DNA from: Paracoccus denitrificans
GTDB taxonomy: Bacteria; Pseudomonadota; Alphaproteobacteria; Rhodobacterales; Rhodobacteraceae
Assembly (NCBI GenBank): GCA_005768755.1
Contig: VAFL01000001.1
Span: forward strand, 248,001-312,000
Direction: 5' to 3'
DNA: 64,000 nucleotides
This document shows positions 16,818 through 25,881 of the stretch, in pieces (the first letter of the stretch is position 1; the number at the start of each line of letters is the position of its first letter). The notes beneath the pieces are model-generated. The model had not been told where the DNA came from, did not search any database, and saw nothing but the letters and a program-made list of their open reading frames with translations. A program made the position numbers and the translations under genes.

Positions 16818-18026
16818 TCAGGGTTCCTGACAGCCTTCGCAGAAGGTTTTGATGCGCGCGATGGCCTCGCGCAGGGTGTCGTCGCTGGCGGCATAGCTGA
16901 CACGGAAATGCGGCGACAGGCCGAAGGCTTCGCCAAATACGATGGCAACGCCGGTTTCATCCAGCAGTGCATTGGCGAAAGCCGCGTCATCGGCGATCAA
17001 CGTGCCAGCGGCCGAGACCTTCCCGATCAGTCCCTCGATCGAGGGGTAGACATAGAAGGCCCCCTGCGGCATCGGGCAGGTGATACCGGGGCATTCGTTC
17101 AACCCGGCCACGACCAGATCGCGCCGACGCTGAAACGCCGCGCGCGAGGTTTCGATGTAATCCTGCGGGCCGGTCAGCGCGGCAAGCGCTGCATATTGGC
17201 TGATCGTGCTGGGATTGGACGTCGATTGCGACTGCAGCTTCGCCATGGCCCGAACCAATTCCTTCGGCGCGGCGCCATATCCAATGCGCCAGCCGGTCAT
17301 TGCATAGGCCTTGCTGACGCCGTTCATGGTCAGCGTGCGGGATTTCAGCCGCGGCTCGATCTGGGCGGGGGTGACGAAGGTGAAGCCGTCGAAAACCAGA
17401 TGCTCGTAAATGTCGTCGGCCAGCACCCAGACCTGTGGAAAATCCAGCAGAACATCGGTCAGCGCCCGCATCTCATCTGCTGAGTAGGCCGCACCCGTCG
17501 GGTTCGAGGGCGAGTTGAGGATCAGCCATTTCGTCTTGGGCGTAATCGCCGCGCGCAGCGCCGCTGGGTCCAGTTTGAAATCATTTCCGACCGGGCAGGG
17601 CAGGATGACCGGCACGCCGCCCGCCAGCGCCACGATATCGGGATAGCTGACCCAATAGGGTGCAGGGATGATGACCTCATCGCCGGGGTTCAATGTGGCC
17701 AACAGTGCATTGAACAGGATCTGCTTTCCGCCCGTGCCGACGCTGATTTCGTCGGGCGCATAGGTCAGACCGTTCTCGCGCGCGAACTTTTCGCTGATTG
17801 CCCGTTTCAGTTCGGCCATGCCATCAACCGCGGTATAGCGCGTGTGGCCCGCATCAATCGCGGCCTTGGCGGCCTCGCGAATGTGCGCGGGCGTGTCAAA
17901 ATCCGGCTCGCCCGCGGAAAGGCCAATGATGTCGCGCCCTTCGGCCTTCAGCTCTGCCACCCGGCCCGTCATGGCGACTGTCGGCGACGGCTTGATGCGA
18001 TTGATGGCGTCAGACAGAAAGCCCAT
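16818..18026 (-). CDS. aatA: Aspartate aminotransferase, class I PLP enzyme
   Basis: This transaminase interconverts aspartate and 2-oxoglutarate with oxaloacetate and glutamate. It has 402 residues. The PLP lysine is Lys239 in NGVSKAYAMTGWRIGY, with the typical subgroup I-gamma signatures SAGEPDFDTP, AGHTRYTAVDG and NSPSNPTGAAYS. Relatives in Rhodobacter and Rhizobium also accept prephenate or aromatic substrates, so it may contribute to phenylalanine/tyrosine synthesis. It is divergent from sdhE; the start ATG at 18026 is the conserved family start (MGFLSDAINRIKPS). Confidence 0.92.
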   Translation of the reverse strand: MGFLSDAINRIKPSPTVAMTGRVAELKAEGRDIIGLSAGEPDFDTPAHIREAAKAAIDAGHTRYTAVDGMAELKRAISEKFARENGLTYAPDEISVGTGGKQILFNALLATLNPGDEVIIPAPYWVSYPDIVALAGGVPVILPCPVGNDFKLDPAALRAAITPKTKWLILNSPSNPTGAAYSADEMRALTDVLLDFPQVWVLADDIYEHLVFDGFTFVTPAQIEPRLKSRTLTMNGVSKAYAMTGWRIGYGAAPKELVRAMAKLQSQSTSNPSTISQYAALAALTGPQDYIETSRAAFQRRRDLVVAGLNECPGITCPMPQGAFYVYPSIEGLIGKVSAAGTLIADDAAFANALLDETGVAIVFGEAFGLSPHFRVSYAASDDTLREAIARIKTFCEGCQEP

Positions 18027-18096
18027 GGCGTGCTCCTTGGTTTTGGGTTCCTTACGTCATAGGGTGCGCGCCATGTTGGGACAAGCGAGGCAAGCG

Positions 18097-18420
18097 ATGG
18101 AAAGCGACGAAATCCGGCTGAAACGTCTGCGGATGCGCAGCTGGCGGCGCGGGATGAAGGAAATGGACCTGATCCTAGGCCCCTTCGCCGATACGAAACT
18201 TGCCGGCCTGTCCGAAGAACTGCTGGCCGAATACGAGCAGGTCATGTCGGAAAACGATCAGGATCTGTATCGCTGGATGGTTGCCCGCGCGCGCGGGGAA
18301 CGCGAAGGCCCCGCCGAAATTTCGGCGGTTCTGGACGTGATCGCGGCATCCGCCTTCGGGAGTTTCTCGGAAGATAGCGAACATTTTAAGAATATGCCGA
18401 AGAAAATGCGGCCCGATTAA
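18097..18420 (+). CDS. sdhE: Succinate dehydrogenase assembly factor SdhE
   Basis: SdhE helps attach FAD covalently to SdhA. The 107 residues carry the key signature: RMRSWRRGMKEMDLILG contains the RGxxE motif required for flavinylation. YEQVMSENDQDLYRWM is the second conserved helix. ATG at 18097 follows GAGG at six bases. An upstream open frame lies over the aminotransferase gene on the other strand and is not coding. The C-terminal tail after about residue 90 is longer than in the E. coli protein. Confidence 0.92.
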   Translation: MESDEIRLKRLRMRSWRRGMKEMDLILGPFADTKLAGLSEELLAEYEQVMSENDQDLYRWMVARARGEREGPAEISAVLDVIAASAFGSFSEDSEHFKNMPKKMRPD

Positions 18421-18472
18421 CCGGAGATTCGGCATTCTGGGTCATCGTCAGTCCAAGCAGAAGGATGACGAC

Positions 18473-18973
18473 ATGCGGGCATTGGCACCCAGAACTGAAC
18501 ATCAACCGGATATCGGCAAGGTCGACGCATATTTTCGCTGTCTGCAGCTTTTGGACCGGTTGCACCGCTTGATGCTGGACCTGATCAAGGACGATTTTGA
18601 ACGGCTTGGCAATTGCGAACTGACGCCGGTTCAGGCGCTGCTTCTATACAATCTCGGCACGGCAGAGGTTACGGCGGGCGAGTTGCGCAGCCGTGGCATG
18701 TATCAGGGCTCGAACGTGTCGTACAACCTCAAGAAGCTGGTCTGCATGGGGTATGTTCATCACGAACGCAGCGATCAGGACCGCCGGTCGGTCCGGGTCA
18801 GGCTGTCGCCGACCGGGCAGGACGTCCGCGAACAGATCGGCCAGCTTTTCGCACGCCACGCCCAGGATCTGGAAATGTCGGGGGTGCTGGATCATCCGCC
18901 GCTGGAACTGGTGGATCAGCAATGGCGCCGGATCGAACGTTATTGGAGTGAGCAGATCAGATACATCTACTGA
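18473..18973 (+). CDS. MarR-family regulator, LdtR-like
   Basis: This winged-helix regulator has 166 residues. The recognition region is RSRGMYQGSNVSYNLKKL and the wing HHERSDQDRRSVRVRLS. This form of the recognition helix, with GSNVSYNLKKL, matches what I remember of the LdtR group in alphaproteobacteria, which controls L,D-transpeptidase and stress genes; that assignment is from memory. AAGGA lies 7 bases before the ATG. It is convergent with a DUF1287 gene, 36 bases apart. Confidence 0.85.
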   Translation: MRALAPRTEHQPDIGKVDAYFRCLQLLDRLHRLMLDLIKDDFERLGNCELTPVQALLLYNLGTAEVTAGELRSRGMYQGSNVSYNLKKLVCMGYVHHERSDQDRRSVRVRLSPTGQDVREQIGQLFARHAQDLEMSGVLDHPPLELVDQQWRRIERYWSEQIRYIY

Positions 18974-19009
18974 GATTTCGTGCGCTTCTGCAGTCGCGTG
19001 GCGCAAGCC

Positions 19010-19807
19010 TTAATATTCCAACTGGCCCAGCCGTCGAAGTTCTGACAGCGCATCACCTGCCAGCCGGAAATGTCCGGTGTGAGGATAGGCAAAAAGCGCA
19101 TCTTCCTCCTGAGTGCCGCGCCCGATATTGTGGATAACCAGATGGCGGGCGCCATCCAGGGCGCGTTTGTCGCTGACGATCAGGATATGGGGCAGGTTGC
19201 CCGGCAGCATCATGGTGACGATGTCGCCGGGCAGGAAGTCCGCCGGATCGGCTCCGGGCGCAACCTCTGCCCCCAGCCGTCTCAGAAGTGTTTCCAGGTT
19301 CGGAACCCGACGGTGGTCGATATTCGCGTCAGTTCGCGAAAGCCCCCAAATGCGCGGATAAGCCGCGAGATCAGACTTCATGTCGCGGTTGATGGCAAGC
19401 TGCAGGTCGATATCCGCGCCATCTCGCAAGGCGCGGATCAGCACATCGGTGCAGACCCCGCGATCTGCCGGAACGTCACCGCCGGGAAAGTCCAGGCCGA
19501 CATAGCGCGGGTCATAGATTGTGGTGACACCCACTTGGGCGCGCGCAGCGGAGATGAAATCAGTGGCGAAGGAAGCCGCCGGATCGGACCCTTCCGGCAT
19601 GCGCGTGCCTGCCATCTGATCGACGGATTGTGACCTGCTGCCTTCAACAGTCGCCGCAGGACCGCTGTTCGCACCGGAACCACCCGCACCCTGCGCCAGA
19701 TCTGCTGGGCGCGCGGGTGGGGGCGTTTGCTGGCCATTCCCATCCTGCGCCACCGCAAAAGCGGCAAGAATGGCCACGGCGATTGCAATGATGGGTCCGG
19801 TCCGCAT
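19010..19807 (-). CDS. DUF1287 secreted protein, YijF-like
   Basis: The 265 residues start with a signal peptide (hydrophobic residues 4-20, AVAQ), then a Pro/Gly-rich linker, then DUF1287 at about 85-260. Family signatures are YDPRYVGLDFPGGDVP, RGVCTDVLIRALR and DLQLAINRDM, ending with MMLPGNLPHILIVSD. The conserved Cys in GVCTDV and His in PHILIV suggest a papain-like catalytic pair, but no activity is established for the family. It probably acts in the periplasm. Confidence 0.85.
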   Translation of the reverse strand: MRTGPIIAIAVAILAAFAVAQDGNGQQTPPPARPADLAQGAGGSGANSGPAATVEGSRSQSVDQMAGTRMPEGSDPAASFATDFISAARAQVGVTTIYDPRYVGLDFPGGDVPADRGVCTDVLIRALRDGADIDLQLAINRDMKSDLAAYPRIWGLSRTDANIDHRRVPNLETLLRRLGAEVAPGADPADFLPGDIVTMMLPGNLPHILIVSDKRALDGARHLVIHNIGRGTQEEDALFAYPHTGHFRLAGDALSELRRLGQLEY

Positions 19808-19825
19808 CTGGGCGATCGGTCGCTG

Positions 19826-20251
19826 TTACCAGTGCCCGGTGTTTTCCATGCTCGCCCAGGGTTCCTGCGGGGGCAGATTTCCGTCCTGCAGAAGCTCGAT
19901 CGATATATTGTCGGGGCTGCGCACGAACGCCATATGACCATCGCGCGGCGGCCGGTTGATGGTAACGCCCGCATCCATCAGTTTCTGGCACATGTCGTAG
20001 ATATTATCGACGCGGTAGGCCAGATGGCCGAAGTGACGGCTATCCGAGGGCAGGGCATCATCGCCGTCCCAGTTATAGGTCAGCTCAACCGGGCATTCGT
20101 CCTGCCCGGGAGGGGCCATGAACACCAGCGTGAAGCGGCCTTTATCGTTTTCGATCCGCTTGGTTTCTTCCAGCCCCAGCAGGCGATAGAAGGCCATCGA
20201 CTTTTCAAGATCCTTCACGCGCACCATGGTGTGCAGATAGCGAAGCGCCAT
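19826..20251 (-). CDS. gloA: Lactoylglutathione lyase (glyoxalase I)
   Basis: GloA isomerises the methylglyoxal-glutathione hemithioacetal to lactoylglutathione. The 141 residues have the two VOC half-domains. Metal ligands are visible in YLHTMVRVKDLEKS (His), VELTYNWD (Glu), FGHLAYRVDNI (His) and SIELLQ (Glu), the full ligand set of the Ni-type enzyme. ATG at 20251 begins MALRYLHTMVRV with a purine-rich ribosome site; upstream in-frame sequence is not family-like. Confidence 0.95.
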   Translation of the reverse strand: MALRYLHTMVRVKDLEKSMAFYRLLGLEETKRIENDKGRFTLVFMAPPGQDECPVELTYNWDGDDALPSDSRHFGHLAYRVDNIYDMCQKLMDAGVTINRPPRDGHMAFVRSPDNISIELLQDGNLPPQEPWASMENTGHW

Positions 20252-20403
20252 GTCCTGTTCCTTTCGGTTGTCATGTTGGCCCGAAGTCTTGCACGGCGGC
20301 GCGCCGATGGGCAACCGTGCAAAGCGTCGGGCGATCCCTGCTTGAGCCTGTGCGCAAGCGCAGGTATCCAGAACCGGCAACTTCAGCACGGCGAAAGGGT
20401 GAC

Positions 20404-21234
20404 ATGCGGCAATATCTGGATGCCTTGCAGACGGTTCTCGATCAGGGGACCGTGTCGACCGACCGGACCGGCACCGGCACGATTTCCCATTTCGGAATGC
20501 AATGCCGTTATCCCCTGTCCGAGGGCTTTCCGCTGGTGACGACGAAGAAGCTGCATCTGCGGTCCATCATTCACGAACTTCTGTGGTTCCTGTCGGGTGA
20601 CACGAATATCCGCTATCTCAAGGACAACGGCGTCTCGATCTGGGATGAATGGGCCGATGAGAATGGCGATCTCGGCCCGGTTTACGGCCATCAGTGGCGG
20701 CATTTCCCGAAGATCAACCGCTTGGTGTCCGACGATCAGGAGCCGAAGCTCCTGCTGGGCGAGACCGACCAGATCGCCGAACTGGTCGAGGCAATTCGAA
20801 CCACCCCATACAGCCGCCGCCTGATCGTTTCGGCCTGGAACCCCGGCGATATCGCGAAAATGGCCCTGCCGCCCTGTCATACGCTGTGGCAGGTGCGTAT
20901 TCTGGACGGCAAGCTGCATCTGCAGCTTTACCAGCGTTCCGCCGATATGTTCCTGGGCGTGCCGTTCAACATCGCGTCCTATGCGCTTTTGCTGGCGATG
21001 CTGGCCGAGGTGACCGGGTACGAGCAGGGCGATTTCATCCACACCATCGGCGACGCGCACATCTATTCCAACCATATGGATCAGGTGCAGCTGCAGCTGA
21101 CGCGGCAGCCGAAGCCGCTGCCGAAGCTGCGCATCAAGCGCAAGGTCAGCTCGATCTTCGATTTCCGCTTCGACGATTTCGAGTTTCTGGATTACGCCCC
21201 CGATCCCGCGATCAAGGCGCCGGTGGCGGTCTGA
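20404..21234 (+). CDS. thyA: Thymidylate synthase
   Basis: ThyA makes dTMP from dUMP using methylenetetrahydrofolate, giving dihydrofolate, which the next gene reduces. The 276 residues match the family. The N-terminal DRTGTGTISHFGMQ, the catalytic Cys158 in LPPCHTLWQ, the dUMP-binding QLYQRSADMFLGVPFN and HIYSNHMDQV are all present. ATG at 20404 is preceded by AAAGGGTG. The stop overlaps the folA ATG by one base. Confidence 0.97.
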   Translation: MRQYLDALQTVLDQGTVSTDRTGTGTISHFGMQCRYPLSEGFPLVTTKKLHLRSIIHELLWFLSGDTNIRYLKDNGVSIWDEWADENGDLGPVYGHQWRHFPKINRLVSDDQEPKLLLGETDQIAELVEAIRTTPYSRRLIVSAWNPGDIAKMALPPCHTLWQVRILDGKLHLQLYQRSADMFLGVPFNIASYALLLAMLAEVTGYEQGDFIHTIGDAHIYSNHMDQVQLQLTRQPKPLPKLRIKRKVSSIFDFRFDDFEFLDYAPDPAIKAPVAV

Positions 21235-21713
21235 TGCTGACCCTGATCGCTGCGCGCGCCCGCAACGGCGCCATCGGCAAGAACGGTCAGATCCCCTGGC
21301 ACATCCCCGAGGATCTGGCCTTCTTCAAGCGCGAAACCCTTGGCGGCGCGGTCATCATGGGCCGCCGTACCTGGGAAAGCCTGCCGTTCAAACCGCTGAA
21401 GGACCGGCTGAACCTTGTCGTGACATCAACGCTGGACCTGCCCGGCCACGCGGTCCCCGACCTCGACACGGCTATCGAAACTGCCCGAGCCGCCGGTTAT
21501 GCTCGCCTCTACGGCATCGGCGGCGAGCGCATCTATCGCGACCTTCTGCCCCGCGCCGACCGACTGCTGATTACCGAGGTCGATACGGTGGTCGAGGACG
21601 CGGACGCGTTCTTTCCGGCGTTTGATGAAGGGGAGTGGCGGGAAAGTATGTCCCAAAATTTCCAATCAGTAGCACCGTCAGCCAGTTTCCGAGAACTTAT
21701 CAACCATCACTAG
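21234..21713 (+). CDS. folA: Dihydrofolate reductase with an aberrant C-terminus
   Basis: FolA regenerates tetrahydrofolate from the product of ThyA. The first about 137 residues are typical: LIAARARNGAIGKNGQIPWH, the catalytic region HIPEDLAFFK, GAVIMGRRTWESLP, and IGGERIYRDLLP. After FPAFDEGEWRESMS the sequence becomes QNFQSVAPSASFRELINHH, which lacks the final F-x-x-Y/L-x-R beta strand normally present in DHFR, and the DNA becomes AT-richer. This suggests that the last 20 or so codons were replaced when the neighbouring foreign gene inserted. The overall length (159) stays close to normal, so some activity is possible. Confidence 0.9.
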   Translation: MLTLIAARARNGAIGKNGQIPWHIPEDLAFFKRETLGGAVIMGRRTWESLPFKPLKDRLNLVVTSTLDLPGHAVPDLDTAIETARAAGYARLYGIGGERIYRDLLPRADRLLITEVDTVVEDADAFFPAFDEGEWRESMSQNFQSVAPSASFRELINHH

Positions 21714-21806
21714 CGCCTCGTGAGAAAAATTTCTTGCTAGGGCATAGTTTACGCAGCACACTTCAAGGGAGAGTGGGTCAATCTCCAGATAGTGGGCAGT
21801 GGAACA

Positions 21807-22871
21807 ATGAGTGAGCTAGAGGTTTTTCTCAACAAACTTGGCGACCGTGTTCGTAATCACTCTGAAACGATAGCGACAGAAGAGGCGGCCAAGACTTCTA
21901 TTGTGCTGCCGTTCATGCAAGCACTCGGTTACGACGTATTCGATCCCGCCGAGGTCATCCCGGAATTCACGGCCGATGCAGTTGGCAAGAAGGGCGAGAA
22001 AGTCGACTACGCCATTCGCATAGGCCAAAATATTCGGATACTGGTTGAATGTAAGGGGCTGGCGACCCGTCTTGATCGGAAGCACCTGTCGCAGCTGTTT
22101 CGCTACTTTACTGTCACAGAAGCAAAATTCGCTATATTGACCAATGGTCAGCTATTTGAGTTTTATAGTGATTTGGAAGAGCCGAACAAGCTGGACAGCA
22201 AGCCGTTCTTCACGTTCGATTTGCTGGACATCAGCGGCGCGTCAATCGGCGAGCTGAGGAAATTCGAAAAGAACGCCTTCGACATCGACAAGATTCTGGC
22301 AAACGCTGAGCGGCTTAAATACGTTTCGTCGATTAAGAAGTACCTTCAAAGTGAATTCGATGAGCCATCGTCAGAGCTGATCAAGCTGGTTGCGACAAGT
22401 GTCTATGACGGAAGATTGACGCAGGCTGTTCGCGATAATCTGGCCAGCGCCGTCAAATTCGCGTTCCGTGATCTTGTTCGCGATGCCGTTCAGGCCAAAC
22501 TTTCGAACGCGCTTGCCCGAACCAACGAAGAAACCACAGACCGGGCAGTTGAACTGACGGCGGACCCACTGGATGAGGTCAATACGACCCAAGATGAGGT
22601 AGAGGGCATGCTGACGATTCGCGCGATTGTCAGGGATATTTTGCCCGGCGCTCGTGTAGGATTGCGCGACGCAAAGAGCTATTGCGCGGTATTGGTCGAT
22701 AATAACAACAGGAAGCCGCTCGCGCGGCTGCATTTTGACAAGAAGAACTGGCAGTTGTCGCTATTCGACACCGATGCGGAAGAACGTGTGCCAGTTGAAG
22801 GACTCGATGCCATTTATCAATATGCAGATCGCCTAAGAGCGACGGCAGAGCGATATAAAGAGGCTAAATAG
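21807..22871 (+). CDS. HsdR N-terminal domain protein (orphan PD-(D/E)XK nuclease-like)
   Basis: The 354 residues begin with a domain like the N-terminal nuclease domain of type I restriction HsdR. PD-(D/E)XK residues are visible as Asp67 in KVDYAI and Glu81/Lys83 in VECKG, with Glu25 as a possible helix acid. There is no helicase region, no hsdM and no hsdS beside it, so it is not a complete restriction system. The second half is predicted helical, then mixed, without a domain I recognise. The base composition is clearly lower in GC than the neighbours. It lies between the altered folA end and the 3' end of a convergent hydrolase, overlapping the latter by 8 bases. It may be a solitary defence or phage-derived gene. 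Confidence 0.75.
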   Translation: MSELEVFLNKLGDRVRNHSETIATEEAAKTSIVLPFMQALGYDVFDPAEVIPEFTADAVGKKGEKVDYAIRIGQNIRILVECKGLATRLDRKHLSQLFRYFTVTEAKFAILTNGQLFEFYSDLEEPNKLDSKPFFTFDLLDISGASIGELRKFEKNAFDIDKILANAERLKYVSSIKKYLQSEFDEPSSELIKLVATSVYDGRLTQAVRDNLASAVKFAFRDLVRDAVQAKLSNALARTNEETTDRAVELTADPLDEVNTTQDEVEGMLTIRAIVRDILPGARVGLRDAKSYCAVLVDNNNRKPLARLHFDKKNWQLSLFDTDAEERVPVEGLDAIYQYADRLRATAERYKEAK

Positions 22872-23712
22872 CGACGTTCGGAGTGTTAGACGCAACGCGG
22901 TTAACCCACGCCTCGATAACCCCCAAACTCTCCGCCTCATCCAGCCAAGGCACATGCGCCCGGTCGGGCACCTCGGCGTAAATGCCGTCCGGCCGGCGCT
23001 TCTGCATCTCGGCATAGGCCTCGGGTCCCAGCAGGTCCGAATTCGCGGCCCGGATCACCGCCACCGGCAGGCCAGCCGTTGCTTCCCAGAGCGGCCACAG
23101 ATCCGGCGTCTCGCCCTGGAAAGCAGCGATGAACGCCTCGCGCAGGGCGGGGTCGTACTTGATCCGCAACCCGTCCGCCGTCTGTTCATAATGCTTTTGC
23201 GCATCGGCCAGCCAGCGCCCTTCGGGGACATTGGCGAAGCCGGGCATGGCGGCGGGCAGTTTCGCCGCCAGCTCCTCATGGGTTTTCGCGGCGGGGTTGC
23301 GGCCCAGATAGTCGAAGATGCGTTCCAGCCCGGCGCGTTCGATCACCGGGCCGACATCGTTCAGGCACAGGCCCAGCAGACGGTCCTTGGCGACGGCCGC
23401 CAGCAGAAGCCCGATCAGCCCGCCCCGAGAGGTGCCCAGCACCGCCGCTTGCGCGATTCCCAGATGATCCAGCAGTTGCAGCGCGTCCTTGCCCTCACGC
23501 GGGACGGTATAGGTGGCGGCGCCGGTATGGTCCGACTGGCCGCGACCACGGTAATCCATGCGGATCAGTCGGACGCCCGTCAGATGCGGCGCGACATAGT
23601 CGAAATCGGCCATGTTCCGCGTCAGCCCAGCCAGACACAGGACCGGCAGGCCCTCGCCCTCGTCGCGGTATGCGATTTTCGCACCGTCATCGGCGGTGAA
23701 GAACTGCGTCAT
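22864..23712 (-). CDS. Alpha/beta hydrolase
   Basis: The 282 residues have the alpha/beta hydrolase fold. The nucleophile elbow is GTSRGG, the oxyanion region LAGLTRNMADF, the acid in AANSDLLG and the histidine in DRAHVPWLDE. Proteins of this group include esterases and haloalkane-dehalogenase relatives; the substrate is unknown. ATG at 23712 gives MTQFFTADDGAK, the usual start. The last residues (SNTPNVAI) are encoded in the end of the convergent HsdR-like gene and probably differ from those of relatives. It is 19 bases downstream of fabI and may be co-transcribed. Confidence 0.85.
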   Translation of the reverse strand: MTQFFTADDGAKIAYRDEGEGLPVLCLAGLTRNMADFDYVAPHLTGVRLIRMDYRGRGQSDHTGAATYTVPREGKDALQLLDHLGIAQAAVLGTSRGGLIGLLLAAVAKDRLLGLCLNDVGPVIERAGLERIFDYLGRNPAAKTHEELAAKLPAAMPGFANVPEGRWLADAQKHYEQTADGLRIKYDPALREAFIAAFQGETPDLWPLWEATAGLPVAVIRAANSDLLGPEAYAEMQKRRPDGIYAEVPDRAHVPWLDEAESLGVIEAWVNRVASNTPNVAI

Positions 23713-23731
23713 GACGCGACCTCGCTGTCGG

Positions 23732-24520
23732 TTACAGATTTTCGCTCTGCGGCATGCCCAGCACGTGATAGCCGCCATCGACCAGGACGATCTCGCCCGT
23801 GGTGCAGGCTGCCCAATCGCTGGTCAGCCAGACGGCGGTGCCGCCGATGGCCTCCAGCGTCGCATTGGCGCGCAGGGGCGAATTTGCCTGCGTGTGGCGG
23901 AAGGTCTTGCGCGCGCCGCCGATGGCCGCACCTGCCAGCGTCTTCATCGGGCCGGGGCTGATGGCGTTCACGCGGATGCCGTCCGGACCCAGGTCATTGG
24001 CCAGATATCGGACCGAGGCCTCCAGCGCGGCCTTGGCCACGCCCATGACGTTATAGAACGGCGTCACCCGGTTCGATCCGCCATAGGTCAGCGTCAGGAT
24101 CGAACTGCCGGGTGCCATCAGCGGATGGGCGCGGCGTGCCACCTCGATCAGCGAATAGCACGAGATATCCATGGAGTTCTTGAAATTCTCGCGGCTGGTA
24201 TTCATGAACCGGCCAGTCAGCTCGTCCTTGTTGCTGAAGGCGATGGCGTGGACCAGAAAATCCAGATTGCCCCAAGTCTCGGCGATCTTTCCGAAGGCGG
24301 CATCAAGGCTTGCATCATCGGTGACGTCGACATCGATCAGCAAGTCCGAACCCACTGATTGCGCCAGCGGACGGACGCGTTCGGCGAACATGTCGCCCTG
24401 AAAGGTAAAGGCCAGTTCCGCACCTTCACCCGCCAGTGCCTTTGCGATCCCCCAGGCGATGGATCGGTCATTGGCGACCCCCATGACCAGTCCGCGTTTG
24501 CCCTTCAGAAGATCGCCCAT
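23732..24520 (-). CDS. fabI: Enoyl-[acyl-carrier-protein] reductase (NADH)
   Basis: FabI reduces trans-2-enoyl-ACP in the last step of each fatty acid elongation cycle. The 262 residues show the atypical SDR features of FabI: VANDRSIAWGIAKAL for NADH, the catalytic Tyr-Lys as YNVMGVAKAALE, and the flexible substrate loop region SPGPMKTLAGAAIGG. It is 5 bases downstream of fabB, in an operon with it. Confidence 0.97.
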   Translation of the reverse strand: MGDLLKGKRGLVMGVANDRSIAWGIAKALAGEGAELAFTFQGDMFAERVRPLAQSVGSDLLIDVDVTDDASLDAAFGKIAETWGNLDFLVHAIAFSNKDELTGRFMNTSRENFKNSMDISCYSLIEVARRAHPLMAPGSSILTLTYGGSNRVTPFYNVMGVAKAALEASVRYLANDLGPDGIRVNAISPGPMKTLAGAAIGGARKTFRHTQANSPLRANATLEAIGGTAVWLTSDWAACTTGEIVLVDGGYHVLGMPQSENL

Positions 24521-24525
24521 TCACA

Positions 24526-25755
24526 TCACCCTTGGTATTTCGACATCACCAGCGTGGCATTGGTTCCGCCAAAGCCGAAGCTGTTGGACAGGACGGAATC
24601 GAAATCGACATTGTCGACACGCTGCAAGGCGATTTCCGCAGGTTTTACTTCGGGGTCAAGCTCGGTCACGTTCGCGGATGCGGCGATGAAGCCGTTTTGC
24701 ATCATCAACAGCGAATAGATTGCCTCATGCACGCCGGTCGCGCCAAGCGAATGGCCGGTCAGCGACTTGGTGGACGATACCGGCGGGGTCGCGCCCTCGC
24801 CGAAGACGCGGCGGATGGCCTTGATTTCGCCGATATCGCCGACCGGGGTCGAAGTCCCGTGCGAGTTGATATAGCTGATCTTGCGCCCTTCTGGCAGGGT
24901 TGCCAGCGCCACGCGCATCGACCGCTCGCCGCCCTCGCCCGAAGGGGCGACCATGTCATAGCCGTCCGAGGTGGCACCGTAGCCTGTCACTTCGGCATAG
25001 ATCTTCGCGCCGCGCGCCAGGGCGTGTTCCAGTTCCTCCAGCACGACCACGCCGCCGCCGCCTGCGATGACAAAGCCGTCGCGCGTCGCGTCATAGGGGC
25101 GGGACGCCGTTTCGGGCGTGTCGTTATATTTCGACGACATTGCACCCATGGCGTCGAACAGGCAGGACAGGGTCCAGTCCAGTTCCTCGCCGCCGCCGGC
25201 GAATACAATGTCCTGCTTGCCCATCTGGATCTGCTCCACTCCATTGCCGATGCAATGCGCAGAGGTCGAACACGCCGAGGTGATCGAGTAGTTGACACCC
25301 TTGATCTTGAAGGGCGTCGCCAGACAGGCAGAGTTCGTCGACGACATGCAGCGCGTCACCATGAACGGACCCATGCGCTTGGGTGAGCCCTTTTCGATAA
25401 CGATCTGATGGGCATCAAAGAAGTTCGAGGTCGACGGCCCGCCAGAGCCCATGATCAGCCCGCTGCGCGGGTTCGAAACGTCGCTTTCTTCCAGCCCGGA
25501 ATCCTTGATCGCCTGTTCCATGGCGATGAAGTTATAGGCCGCACCCGGCCCCATGAAGCGCAGGTTGCGCTTGTCGATATGGTCTTCCAGCACGATCTGC
25601 GGCATGCCGTGGACCTGACTGCGGAAGCCATGTTCGGCATAGTCCGGCGCAAAGACGATGCCGGAACGGCCCGCTTTCAGGCTTTCAGTGACTTCCTGGG
25701 CATTGTTGCCGATGGGCGAGACGATTCCCAGCCCGGTGATGACGACGCGGCGCAT
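24526..25755 (-). CDS. fabB: 3-oxoacyl-ACP synthase I
   Basis: FabB condenses malonyl-ACP with acyl-ACP and, with FabA, makes unsaturated fatty acids. The 409 residues contain the catalytic Cys in SITSACSTSAHCIG and the two histidines in NSHGTSTPVGD and LTGHSLGATG. ATG at 25755 begins MRRVVITGLGIVSPIG and has AGAGGAG upstream. The 171-base gap to fabA is rich in inverted repeats and may carry its own regulation. Confidence 0.97.
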   Translation of the reverse strand: MRRVVITGLGIVSPIGNNAQEVTESLKAGRSGIVFAPDYAEHGFRSQVHGMPQIVLEDHIDKRNLRFMGPGAAYNFIAMEQAIKDSGLEESDVSNPRSGLIMGSGGPSTSNFFDAHQIVIEKGSPKRMGPFMVTRCMSSTNSACLATPFKIKGVNYSITSACSTSAHCIGNGVEQIQMGKQDIVFAGGGEELDWTLSCLFDAMGAMSSKYNDTPETASRPYDATRDGFVIAGGGGVVVLEELEHALARGAKIYAEVTGYGATSDGYDMVAPSGEGGERSMRVALATLPEGRKISYINSHGTSTPVGDIGEIKAIRRVFGEGATPPVSSTKSLTGHSLGATGVHEAIYSLLMMQNGFIAASANVTELDPEVKPAEIALQRVDNVDFDSVLSNSFGFGGTNATLVMSKYQG

Positions 25756-25810
25756 GCACGCTCCTCTTCCCGTTCGTACGAAGGGGCAGCCCCCGTGATT
25801 TCTGAAAATA

Positions 25811-25826
25811 GTGACCTCAAGGTCAC
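25811..25826. promoter_or_regulatory. Perfect palindrome upstream of fabB (possible operator)
   Basis: GTGACCT-CA-AGGTCAC is a perfect 7+2+7 inverted repeat located 56 bases upstream of the fabB start. Its size and position suit a dimeric repressor or activator. No known fatty acid regulator site was matched. The symmetry is seen directly; an operator role is inferred. Confidence 0.4.
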
Positions 25827-25881
25827 CACACAACCCCGGCGTATCGTCGCACGGCCCTGCTGATCAGTGTGCAGACGTCCG

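Noticed and set aside
21807..22871. A complete type I restriction-modification system
   Set aside because: There is only an HsdR N-terminal-like domain; no helicase, hsdM or hsdS is present.
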